NCBI GenBank assembly: GCA_020847775.1 | Contig: JADLBI010000305.1 | Span: forward strand, 1 to 8,485 | Source of the DNA: Opitutaceae bacterium | Lineage (GTDB): Bacteria; Verrucomicrobiota; Verrucomicrobiia; Opitutales; Opitutaceae | Direction: 5' to 3' | Length of the DNA stretch: 8,485 bases | Part shown: one piece after another, positions 1-6,107 of the stretch | How the letters are laid out: each line of letters starts with the position of its first letter | How positions within the stretch are numbered: the first letter of the stretch is position 1 | Position numbers and translations under genes: made by a program | The notes under the pieces: generated by a model | What the model was told of the DNA's origin: nothing | Databases searched by the model: none | What the model saw: the letters and a program-made list of their open reading frames with translations, nothing else

Positions 1-19
1 CCCGCCTAGCGGGAGTTTT
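1..19 (+). terminator. short terminator-like hairpin at window edge
   Basis: A 5-bp perfect stem (CCCGC at 1-5 with GCGGG at 9-13, loop CTA) is followed by AGTTTTG. The layout is that of a small intrinsic terminator for a plus-strand gene to the left. The stem may continue beyond the window edge, so its real length cannot be judged. Confidence 0.4.
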
Positions 20-39
20 GGGGTAACTAAGAAAGCAAA

Positions 40-78
40 GGCCGGTCGCTTAGGGGTAAGCGACCGGCCACTTTTTTT
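40..78 (+). terminator. strong intrinsic terminator
   Basis: A perfect 13-bp stem (40-52 with 57-69) closes on a GGGG tetraloop at 53-56. It is followed after two bases (AC) by seven T residues at 72-78 (a further C at 71 precedes them). This is a textbook rho-independent terminator on the plus strand. It ends an upstream transcript outside the window and insulates the DAHP synthase gene, so that gene probably has its own promoter between about 79 and 156. No convincing -35/-10 pair is visible there. Confidence 0.9.
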
Positions 79-156
79 ATCAGGTTAAAACAGTGGGGCC
101 ATGACGGACCCCAGACTTGCCCCGCCGCACCGGGACGCGCCAAGCTGACCCCTTCC

Positions 157-1212
157 ATGCAAATCACCTCCGACATCAATGTCGTCGAAACCCGCGCCCT
201 GCCCTCCCCGGCCGCCTTGCTGGCCGAGCTGCCCAAAAGCGCCACCCAGGCCGATTTCGTCACACGCACGCGCCGCGATTTGCACCGCATCATTTTCACC
301 GACGACCGCCGCCTGCTCCTAGTCGTGGGACCGTGTTCGATTCATGATCTGCAAGCCGGGCGCGACTACGCGCAACGCCTGGCCGACCTCGCGTGCGAAG
401 TTTCCGACCGCATCATGGTCGTCATGCGGGTTTATTTCGAGAAACCCCGCACCACCGTCGGCTGGAAAGGCCTGATCATGGACCCGCACCTCGACGGCTC
501 GCACGACATCGCCACCGGCCTGCGCGCCGCGCGCGCGTTCCTGCGCGAAGTCCTCGACCTCGGCCTGCCCACCGCCACCGAGCTGCTCGATCCCATCACC
601 CCGCAATACATCGCCGATCTCGTGTGCTGGTCGGCCATCGGCGCGCGCACGACCGAATCGCAAACCCACCGGCAAATGGCCTCCGGCCTCTCCATGCCGC
701 TCGGATTCAAAAACGGCACCGACGGCACGCTGAAGGCCGCGCTCAACGCCATCCAGGCCGCCGCCCAACCGCAGACGTTTCTCGGCATCAACCTCGACGG
801 CGCCGCCTCGGCCATCGTCACGCGCGGCAATCCTTCCTGCCATGTCGTGCTGCGCGGCGGCGCGGCCGGCCCCAATTTCGACCCGGCGCATATCGCCGAA
901 ACCGAAGCCCAGCTCGCCAAAGCCGGCCTGCTCAAATCCATCCTCGTGGATTGTTCGCACGACAACTCGTCCAAAAAACCCGAGCTGCAGCCCGAAGTCC
1001 TGCGCGCCCTGCTCGCCCAAATCGCCGCGGGCAACCGCTCCATCATGGGCGCGATGATCGAAAGCAATCTCGAGGCCGGCAACCAGCCCTTCCCCCAACC
1101 GAAGGACCGGCTCCGCTACGGCGTCTCCATCACCGACGGCTGCATCGATTGGCCGACCACCGAAGCCCTCATCCGCGAAACCCACGCCGCCCTCGCCCCG
1201 CGCTTCGCCTGA
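157..1212 (+). CDS. aroF: 3-deoxy-7-phosphoheptulonate (DAHP) synthase, class I, AroF-like
   Basis: This enzyme condenses phosphoenolpyruvate with erythrose-4-phosphate to DAHP, the first committed step of the shikimate pathway, in the cytoplasm. The 351-aa length matches the E. coli AroF/AroG/AroH family. Visible hallmarks are GPCSIHD (58-64), EKPRTTVGWKG (95-105), GARTTESQ (162-169), GFKNGTDG (183-190), CSH (266-268) and MIESNLEAGNQ (300-310). By family knowledge the metal ligands correspond to C60, H268, E302 and D327, and the PEP/phosphate-binding residues to R91, K96 and K185; all are present. Segments such as SGLSMPLGFKNG, AAAQPQTFLGIN and GNRSIMGAMIESN resemble the tyrosine-sensitive AroF paralogue more than AroG, so tyrosine feedback is inferred, not shown. 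ATG 157 is the first start in frame and places residue numbers within one of E. coli AroG. No Shine-Dalgarno sequence precedes it. The gene sits just downstream of a strong terminator. The symbol is less certain than the function. Confidence 0.95.
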   Translation: MQITSDINVVETRALPSPAALLAELPKSATQADFVTRTRRDLHRIIFTDDRRLLLVVGPCSIHDLQAGRDYAQRLADLACEVSDRIMVVMRVYFEKPRTTVGWKGLIMDPHLDGSHDIATGLRAARAFLREVLDLGLPTATELLDPITPQYIADLVCWSAIGARTTESQTHRQMASGLSMPLGFKNGTDGTLKAALNAIQAAAQPQTFLGINLDGAASAIVTRGNPSCHVVLRGGAAGPNFDPAHIAETEAQLAKAGLLKSILVDCSHDNSSKKPELQPEVLRALLAQIAAGNRSIMGAMIESNLEAGNQPFPQPKDRLRYGVSITDGCIDWPTTEALIRETHAALAPRFA

Positions 1213-1216
1213 TTTT

Positions 1217-1319
1217 GCTTAACCACGAAGCACACGAAATCCTGGCCCAAATTTTACTACTAACACATCCTTTCGTCTTATTTTTCCTTCGTGTTCTTCG
1301 CGTCCTTCGTGGTTAAAGC
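1217..1319. repeat. palindromic intergenic repeat with 9-nt CACGAAGGA-type units
   Basis: Almost the whole gap between the two plus-strand genes is a palindrome-bounded element. TTAACCACGAAG at 1219-1230 is the exact reverse complement of 1305-1316. The arms extend as GC...AGC with one bulged base. Each arm carries degenerate 9-nt units: CACGAAGCA and CACGAAATC at 1224-1241, and three units (TCCTTCGTG, TTCTTCGCG, TCCTTCGTG) at 1285-1311, which read CACGAAGGA-like on the minus strand. The AT-rich centre (about 1242-1284) has no evident function. From memory, similar CACGAAGGA arrays are dispersed in genomes of Verrucomicrobia and relatives. The right arm ends 12 nt before the malate dehydrogenase start codon. 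Confidence 0.75.
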
Positions 1320-1328
1320 TTCTCCTTT

Positions 1329-2312
1329 ATGAAAACACCCATTCGCGTCGCCGTCACCGGAGCCGCCGGCCAGATCGGCTACTCCCTCCTCTTCCGCATT
1401 GCTTCCGGCCAGATGTTCGGCCCCGAGCAGCCCGTCATCCTCCAGCTCATCGAGGTGCCTTTCGAAAAAGCCATGAAGGCGCTCGAAGGCGTCGCCATGG
1501 AGCTCGACGACTGCGCGTTCCCGCTGCTCAAGGACATGATCCTCACCGACGACGCCCGCGTCGGTTTCAAGGACGCCAACTGGTCACTCCTCGTCGGTGC
1601 CAAGCCGCGCGGCCCCGGCCAGGAACGCGCCGACCTGCTCAAGGACAACGGCAAAATCTTCACCGCCCAAGGACAAGTCATTGACGAAGTCGCCGCGGAC
1701 AATGCCCGCGTCGCCGTCGTCGGCAACCCCGCCAACACGAATTGCATGATCGCCGCGTCGAAGGCCAAACGCCTCACCCCCGATCGCTTCACCGCGATGG
1801 TGCGCCTCGACCAAAATCGCGCGCAGGCCCAGCTCGCCAAAAAGGCCGGCGTCGATCTCACCGCCGTCAAAAACATTTTCATCTACGGCAACCACAGCCC
1901 GACCATGTTCCCGGCCTTCGCGCAGGCGACCATCAACGGCCAACCCGCCGCCGTCGTCATCAAGGACGACGCGTGGCTCCAGGGTCCGTTCTGCGAAACC
2001 GTCGGCAAGCGCGGCGCGGCCATCATCGCCGCCCGCGGCCTGTCCTCCGCCGCCTCCGCTGCCAACGCGCTGGTTGACCACGTGCGCGATCTGATGACGC
2101 CCGGCGCGATTCACTCCATCGCCGTCAAGGGCGCGACCGCCTACGGTTTCGACGCCAACGTCTGGGCGGGAGTGCCCGTGCGCACCACGACGCCCGGCAG
2201 CTACGAAATCATCACCGGCCACGCGATGGACGACTTCGCCAAGGCGAAAATCGCCGCGACCAACCAGGAGCTCACCGACGAGCGCGCGATGGTCGCGGAG
2301 ATGCTCGGCTGA
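1329..2312 (+). CDS. mdh: malate dehydrogenase (NAD-dependent, type 2 / cytosolic-like family)
   Basis: This enzyme interconverts malate and oxaloacetate with NAD in the TCA cycle. The 327-aa length is normal for the Thermus/cytosolic-type family. The N-terminal Rossmann fold shows TGAAGQIGYSLL (10-21), and an acidic residue, E42 in LIEVP, sits where these enzymes bind the adenosine ribose; this argues for NAD over NADP. The substrate loop has APRxxGxER-like spacing in AKPRGPGQERADLL (91-104), giving R94 and R100. VGNPANTN is at 131-138. The catalytic pair is D161 (in RLDQNRAQAQ, with R164) and H189 (in GNHSPTMFP). RGAAIIAARGLSSAASAANA (228-247) is also typical of the family. The ATG at 1329 starts directly before the first beta strand. 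No Shine-Dalgarno sequence is seen, and the upstream 116 bp is mostly a palindromic repeat. The gene ends at a strong terminator and is convergent with the rhamnosidase-like gene, 15 bp away. Confidence 0.96.
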   Translation: MKTPIRVAVTGAAGQIGYSLLFRIASGQMFGPEQPVILQLIEVPFEKAMKALEGVAMELDDCAFPLLKDMILTDDARVGFKDANWSLLVGAKPRGPGQERADLLKDNGKIFTAQGQVIDEVAADNARVAVVGNPANTNCMIAASKAKRLTPDRFTAMVRLDQNRAQAQLAKKAGVDLTAVKNIFIYGNHSPTMFPAFAQATINGQPAAVVIKDDAWLQGPFCETVGKRGAAIIAARGLSSAASAANALVDHVRDLMTPGAIHSIAVKGATAYGFDANVWAGVPVRTTTPGSYEIITGHAMDDFAKAKIAATNQELTDERAMVAEMLG

Positions 2313-2327
2313 GCCGCGAGACGACGT

Positions 2328-4727
2328 TCACATTCGCACGCGCTGTCGGCCCGGCCGCAGCGCGTGTTTTGTTCCGCGCCACACAAATTCGCCGCTGATC
2401 CCGCGCGGCAACGCGACCTCGGCGTCCACCCGCCCCGCCGCAAACTTCGCGCGCAACTTCACTTCCCCACCCGGATGCGGCAGCACGGTGTCGATCGCGG
2501 TCAACGCGCCCGGTTGCGGCGCGATGCGCACCCGCGCGAAGCCCGGCGCCATCGGCCGCACGCCGGCAATCGTCGCCCGCAAGTGATACAGCGGATGCGC
2601 CCCCCAGGCATGGCAATCCGACCGGCCCTTGTCCTCGCTTTCCAGCGGCGTTTTCAAATCCAACGCGACCAAATCGCGCCACCCATCGAGCGCGGGCAGA
2701 ATCTCCCCACCCCGCCCTATCCGCCCCAGCGCGTCGAACACATAGTGCTGAAAATAGATCGTCGCCCGGTGCAATGCCTTCGGCGCGTCCGCCCCAAACC
2801 ACTTTTTCAACGCCGGCGCGCGCAGCCCCGCCAGCACCGCGAGCGCCTGCGCATGCTGGCTGAATGACCCGTGCGAGTCGTCATCGGCCCACAATCCGCG
2901 CCGCGCCGACCAAAACCGCCGCGGCAGCTCCTTGGCCAGTTTCCCGGCGGCGCGCCGCCAACGCGTCGCCAACCCGGCTTCGCCGTGCCACGTCTCCAAA
3001 TCCGCCGCGCACTGCAGCGTGCGCAACCAATGCAGGTTTACCAATGCCGAAAGCCGCCCCTCGCGCACCCCCGGAGCCCAGCCCGCCGGCCACGCTGGCA
3101 CCCAATCGACAAACAGCCAGCCGGGCGGCAAGCCCAGCAATCCATCCCCATCCGCGCACGCCGTCAGTCCTTCCAGCAAGGCGCGCATCCCCGGCAGGTG
3201 TTTGCGCGCAAACCCCGCGTCGTCGCGCCAGAGCGCGTAGTCATGCAGCATCCACGGCCAGATCATCGCAAAGGTCGCGCTCTCCTGCCGAATGCTCGAC
3301 GGGTAGTGCATGCGCACGAAACCGTTCACGCCCCGCGACCAATCGAACAGCTCGATGCCGCGCCGCACCAACCGATCATCACCCGACAGCGCATGGTTGA
3401 TCAGCATCTGCACGCGCGTGTCCGCCACATACATCAACTGTTCGTAATACGGACAATCCACATACACCTCGTGCATGCATGATTGCAGCCCGCGCTCGCC
3501 CATGCGCTGCACCGCCTCGAGCGAAGGATCGTCGCACGCAAACTTTCCCCCGATGCGCAAGGGATAGCCGGTGCGTTCCACGGCCAGCGCGCGCAAGACC
3601 AACGGCCGCGCCCCCACCTTCACATCGATGCGCCAAAACCGCCCCGACCGCCACCACGGCGTGCCCAACCAACGGTGCCGTCCATCGAACACCCAACTGT
3701 CGCCAAACCCGTAAAACCATTTCCCCGCGACCACGTTGCGCGGGCCCTTCGGACCGCTGGTGTTTTCCGTTTCATACAGCGCCTCCGCCCACCGCCAATG
3801 CAGCTCCGCGCCCGCGCCACCGGAAACCTCCAGCCGGGCATAGCCACAAAGATAATCATCCGTATCGATTAGCAACGTCGCCTCGTAACCGGCGGGCAAG
3901 CGCAACGGCTTTCCCTGCCGCAACAGCGCATCCCAACCCGCCACGGCCCGCTCGTCCGCCTCGCCGCCAAATCGGATTTTCTCCGCCACGGCCGCGCTGG
4001 GGAGCAAGCACCGCACCCGCCCGCCCCGCCACCCGTCATGCCGTTGCTCCGGCAAATGCGCGGGTTGCAACTGCCAACCCGGCGCCGCTCCGCCGCACTC
4101 GTGCGTCGTGACCGTATGGCGCACGCTCACCGGTTTCTCCCAACGCCGCAGCGAGTCCGTGATCGCCGCGACCTCCATGCGCGCGCCGCCACCGAGCACA
4201 TGATAAAACCCCTGCAGGGGCCCGCTCCACGCCACTCCCGCGACCCGCGCGACCCGCCATGGCGCCTGACCCGTCGTGAAACGCGACGCGGCCTCGCCCA
4301 GACCCGCGCAGACAAACCCGCCCCGCCATGTCGCGCGGCCCGTCGGCGCCACTGGCGCCTTCGCCCACCACACCCACGCCTCCAACCGATGCGCGCCCGG
4401 CTTGAGGGTGATCTCGTAAGTGTTGAACGACCAGCAATGCGCCTCGCCCGTGTCCGGCCCGCGCCCAATTAGCGCGCCGTCAAGCGCGAGCGCGAACACT
4501 TGGTCCGCGCTGACCTGCAAGGTGATTTTCTCCGCCCGCGCGCTGCGAAAGTTTAGCCGAAAAACCACCTGCGCATTTTCGTCCACGCGCAGCGCCGGAT
4601 GCCAGAGCCACTCCGCGCCATCCAGCGCGTAACGCGCCTCGATGTTGGGTGTCCGCCGCCATGCGGTCACGGGCGGCGGCGGCAACCGACGGCAAACTTT
4701 CTCTCCAGGGAAAGGGGCGAATAGCAT
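2328..4727 (-). CDS. alpha-L-rhamnosidase-like glycoside hydrolase (GH78-type)
   Basis: This 799-aa protein probably removes terminal alpha-L-rhamnose from glycans such as pectin side chains, glycosides or bacterial polysaccharide. An N-terminal beta-sandwich region (about 35-125) has WLWHP (41-45), VSADQVFALALDG and LIGRGPD, as in GH78 accessory domains. A middle beta domain (about 265-390) is followed by the (alpha/alpha)6 barrel (about 395-720) with MHEVYVDCPYYEQLMYVADTR (418-437). This is a variant of the family's DCPxxER...D segment; E429 is the candidate general acid. Near the barrel end, TPLESEDKGRSDCHAWGAHPLY (693-714) offers E696 or E698 as candidate base, and a C-terminal beta domain starts with IAGVRPMAPGF. 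The N-terminus is proline-rich and charged and shows no signal peptide, so a cytoplasmic location is inferred. The ATG at 4727 has a weak AAGG-type ribosome site. Its last codons overlap the mdh terminator. Substrate is uncertain; the fold assignment is firm. Confidence 0.87.
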   Translation of the reverse strand: MLFAPFPGEKVCRRLPPPPVTAWRRTPNIEARYALDGAEWLWHPALRVDENAQVVFRLNFRSARAEKITLQVSADQVFALALDGALIGRGPDTGEAHCWSFNTYEITLKPGAHRLEAWVWWAKAPVAPTGRATWRGGFVCAGLGEAASRFTTGQAPWRVARVAGVAWSGPLQGFYHVLGGGARMEVAAITDSLRRWEKPVSVRHTVTTHECGGAAPGWQLQPAHLPEQRHDGWRGGRVRCLLPSAAVAEKIRFGGEADERAVAGWDALLRQGKPLRLPAGYEATLLIDTDDYLCGYARLEVSGGAGAELHWRWAEALYETENTSGPKGPRNVVAGKWFYGFGDSWVFDGRHRWLGTPWWRSGRFWRIDVKVGARPLVLRALAVERTGYPLRIGGKFACDDPSLEAVQRMGERGLQSCMHEVYVDCPYYEQLMYVADTRVQMLINHALSGDDRLVRRGIELFDWSRGVNGFVRMHYPSSIRQESATFAMIWPWMLHDYALWRDDAGFARKHLPGMRALLEGLTACADGDGLLGLPPGWLFVDWVPAWPAGWAPGVREGRLSALVNLHWLRTLQCAADLETWHGEAGLATRWRRAAGKLAKELPRRFWSARRGLWADDDSHGSFSQHAQALAVLAGLRAPALKKWFGADAPKALHRATIYFQHYVFDALGRIGRGGEILPALDGWRDLVALDLKTPLESEDKGRSDCHAWGAHPLYHLRATIAGVRPMAPGFARVRIAPQPGALTAIDTVLPHPGGEVKLRAKFAAGRVDAEVALPRGISGEFVWRGTKHALRPGRQRVRM
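2337..2373 (+). terminator. intrinsic terminator of mdh, inside the convergent gene's 3' end
   Basis: CACGCGCTG at 2337-2345 pairs perfectly with CAGCGCGTG at 2358-2366. Three more pairs (2347-2349 with 2355-2357) can extend the stem after a bulged T. The tract TTTTGTT follows at 2367-2373. It begins 24 nt after the malate dehydrogenase stop codon and faces the plus strand. The same bases encode the last residues of the minus-strand rhamnosidase-like protein. On the minus strand the hairpin lacks a T tract, so it should work in one direction only. Confidence 0.75.
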
Positions 4728-4778
4728 AACCCTGCCTTTAACTATGCCCCGCCGGCGTGCGAGCGGATTCTAGGCAAC

Positions 4779-5474
4779 CTACTCCATCAATCCCGCCAGC
4801 GTCTTGCTCAATTGAAACGCGCTGCGCACGGCGAGGAACTCGTTCAGCAGTTCCCGCGGCGCGCCCGCGCGCGGGAAAACCATGTCGATGCTCGCGCCCG
4901 TGCAGCGCACCCGCGCTTCGACCTCTTCGACCGAAATCTGGCACTCGCTGCAGTCGGACGGATAATCGACGCGCAACGTCGTCTCATGGTCCAGACCCTC
5001 AATCGCATCAATGACCGCCTCCACGCGCACCCCTTTTTTCAACGTGAACGACAACTCGGTGAACAGTGACGCGAAGACTGCGTTAAACTCCTCGCGCCGC
5101 AACAGATCGACGCCCTTCACATCGAGCAGAGTCTGCGTGATCGCGTAGCTTTCCGGGCTCGCCGGATTGAGCGTGTAGAAAATCTCGAAGGTAAAATCCC
5201 TCGCCGAGAGCACGGCCTGCGGGCCGCTGGTCGTGAGCGCGATCTCCTTGCGCTTGTAACCGAGCGCGGCGCGCACGGATTGAAACAACTGCTCAGCCTG
5301 CTCCGTCAGCTCGCCTTCACACAGGCGGCCGAGAAACGCGTTGGTCGTGGCGTTGGCCGCATCGGGCAGCGTGTGCCGGCCTTTTCTGAACCCTCCCAGC
5401 GCCTTGACCGCGCCGCCGCTGCGGCCGACAAAGCGCAAATCGGCGATCACACTCGCGGGGACATCTTCAGGCAT
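4779..5474 (-). CDS. conserved-looking hypothetical protein of unknown function (231 aa)
   Basis: I do not recognise this protein. From the ATG at 5474 it has 231 residues. It looks soluble, with alternating helical and strand-like segments and no membrane helix or signal peptide. A single CxxC (C175 and C178, in DCSECQ), followed by C191 in VRCTG, could form a small metal or redox site, but four clustered ligands are not evident. The C-terminal stretch after FPRAGAPRELLNEF reads as an amphipathic helix. A TTG at 5525 in the same frame would add 17 residues (GLAWGSGRGLHEW-like). I prefer the ATG because the extra segment is glycine/tryptophan-rich and TTG is rarer. It lies 51 bp upstream of the rhamnosidase-like gene on the same strand, so they could share a transcript. 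Base composition and codon third positions match the neighbours, which supports real coding. Confidence 0.7.
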   Translation of the reverse strand: MPEDVPASVIADLRFVGRSGGAVKALGGFRKGRHTLPDAANATTNAFLGRLCEGELTEQAEQLFQSVRAALGYKRKEIALTTSGPQAVLSARDFTFEIFYTLNPASPESYAITQTLLDVKGVDLLRREEFNAVFASLFTELSFTLKKGVRVEAVIDAIEGLDHETTLRVDYPSDCSECQISVEEVEARVRCTGASIDMVFPRAGAPRELLNEFLAVRSAFQLSKTLAGLME

Positions 5475-5536
5475 CCACTCATGCAAGCCGCGCCCGCTCC
5501 CCCACGCCAATCCCAAAACGGCCAAACCCGTTGGCA

Positions 5537-5638
5537 GTTTGATGGACTATGGAGCCGTGGCGCGGCCGCTTTGCCGGCTGAGGGGCCAGCCGGCCCACCC
5601 TAATCCTGATCCGTTTGCTGCTCTCAAGTCTGATGGAC
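5537..5638. repeat. direct repeats GTYTGATGGAC flanking a GC-rich hairpin
   Basis: GTTTGATGGAC at 5537-5547 recurs as GTCTGATGGAC at 5628-5638 (10 of 11 bases), with 80 bp between the copies. Inside is a perfect 8-bp stem, GCCGGCTG (5573-5580) with CAGCCGGC (5587-5594), and a 6-nt loop. No T tract follows on either strand, so a terminator is unlikely. A small non-autonomous inserted element with target duplication would look like this, but chance cannot be excluded. Confidence 0.4.
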
Positions 5639-5650
5639 ATTACATCTACC

Positions 5651-5733
5651 TTCAGGAAATAGGCAGGGCGGACTGTCCCGGTCCGCCGATTGGAAATTCC
5701 GCGGCGCGTTGGGGACAACGCGTCCTACCTGAA
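5651..5733. repeat. 83-bp Y-shaped palindromic intergenic element
   Basis: The outer arms pair in two blocks: TTCAGG (5651-5656) with CCTGAA (5728-5733), and TAGG (5660-5663) with CCTA (5724-5727). An AAA bulge sits on the left arm. Within the arms are two hairpins. GGCGGAC (5667-5673) pairs with GTCCGCC (5681-5687) around a 7-nt loop. CGCGTTG (5705-5711) pairs with CAACGCG (5716-5722) around a GGGA tetraloop. The whole can fold as a three-way junction. It ends 4 bp from the stop codon of the 87-aa membrane protein gene. REP- or MITE-like dispersed repeats have this shape; copy number cannot be judged from one window. Confidence 0.65.
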
Positions 5734-5737
5734 AAAC

Positions 5738-6001
5738 TCAAGCGTGAGCCGGGCCGCGCACAAGGCGGACGATCAGCATGATGAAGCCGATCAGCAGCGC
5801 GATGGGCAGCCAGATGGGTGTGAGGAGGACCGCCGCGGCGAGCAAAACGCACCCGATGGCCCAGAGCGCGCCCACAAAGGTCAGGAGGCCTGCCGCCGCC
5901 AGCCCGGTCACCAACAACAACGGGGCCAGCACGATCGGCGCGAGCTTCATCGCGATGAGGAACAGGAAGATGACGCCGAGGACTTTCAGGAAGGTGTTCA
6001 T
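5738..6001 (-). CDS. small hydrophobic multi-pass membrane protein (87 aa)
   Basis: I do not recognise a named family. The 87-aa protein is almost entirely membrane-embedded: hydrophobic stretches at about 4-19, 22-41, 43-60 and 64-80 allow three or four helices with very short loops. Prolines at P22, P27, P62 and P66 probably mark the turns. The tail (RLVRGPAHA) is short and basic, consistent with a cytoplasmic C-terminus. There are no catalytic-looking polar residues, which suggests a structural or regulatory partner of a larger membrane protein. The ATG at 6001 is preceded by GAGG only one base away, too close for an ideal ribosome site. It follows the SPFH gene on the same strand after 106 bp that include a hairpin, so co-transcription is possible but not certain. 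Confidence 0.7.
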   Translation of the reverse strand: MNTFLKVLGVIFLFLIAMKLAPIVLAPLLLVTGLAAAGLLTFVGALWAIGCVLLAAAVLLTPIWLPIALLIGFIMLIVRLVRGPAHA

Positions 6002-6087
6002 GCCTCAATAACCCGGTTGTGATGGAATAGTTTCAAAAAATGCCGCGCCCAAAGCACGCTGTCTTTGGGAATTTAGCATCAGGGATT

Positions 6088-6107
6088 TTCAGCCCGCCCG
6101 GGCTGAA
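6088..6107 (-). terminator. hairpin directly after the SPFH gene stop codon
   Basis: TTCAGCCC (6088-6095) pairs perfectly with GGGCTGAA (6100-6107) around a 4-nt loop. On the minus strand it begins at the base after the SPFH stop codon. It is followed by AAAATCCC rather than a T tract, so it may stabilise the mRNA end or attenuate transcription instead of acting as a classical intrinsic terminator. Confidence 0.4.

Larger units (their letters stand above)
5475..5737. other. 263-bp gene-free interval filled with palindromes
   Basis: No credible gene fits here; the open frames crossing it are interrupted or low in coding character. It contains an imperfect direct repeat (5537-5547 and 5628-5638), a GC-rich hairpin (5573-5594) and an 83-bp Y-shaped palindromic element (5651-5733), each listed separately. 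If the 231-aa gene has its own promoter, it should lie in the right part of this interval, but no clear -35/-10 pair was found. Confidence 0.6.

Noticed and set aside
101..148. A 15-codon open frame (ATG 101, TGA 146-148) just before the DAHP synthase gene, as a possible leader peptide for attenuation.
   Set aside because: It contains no Phe, Tyr or Trp codons, no alternative terminator/antiterminator stems follow it, and it has only a vague purine-rich stretch upstream.
393..1316. Long plus-strand frame overlapping the DAHP synthase gene, and a minus-strand frame at 319-1185.
   Set aside because: Both are Arg/His/Gly-rich translations of the other frames of an unmistakable aroF-type gene; high GC leaves few stop codons in shadow frames.
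1219..1316. CRISPR-like array from the repeated CACGAAGGA units.
   Set aside because: Units are 9 nt and contiguous, with no spacers of 25-40 nt and no cas genes nearby.
1584..2222. Minus-strand frame opposite malate dehydrogenase.
   Set aside because: Low-complexity Gly/Asp/Val-rich composition in a GC-rich shadow frame, with every mdh motif intact on the other strand.
2364..4632. Several plus-strand frames of 70-210 aa opposite the rhamnosidase-like gene.
   Set aside because: They are Arg/Pro/Ala-rich with no domain character, and the minus strand encodes a continuous 799-aa recognisable protein.
5341..5781. Plus-strand frame across the gene-free interval.
   Set aside because: It runs through the palindromes and the antisense of the 231-aa gene, with no domain-like sequence or ribosome site.
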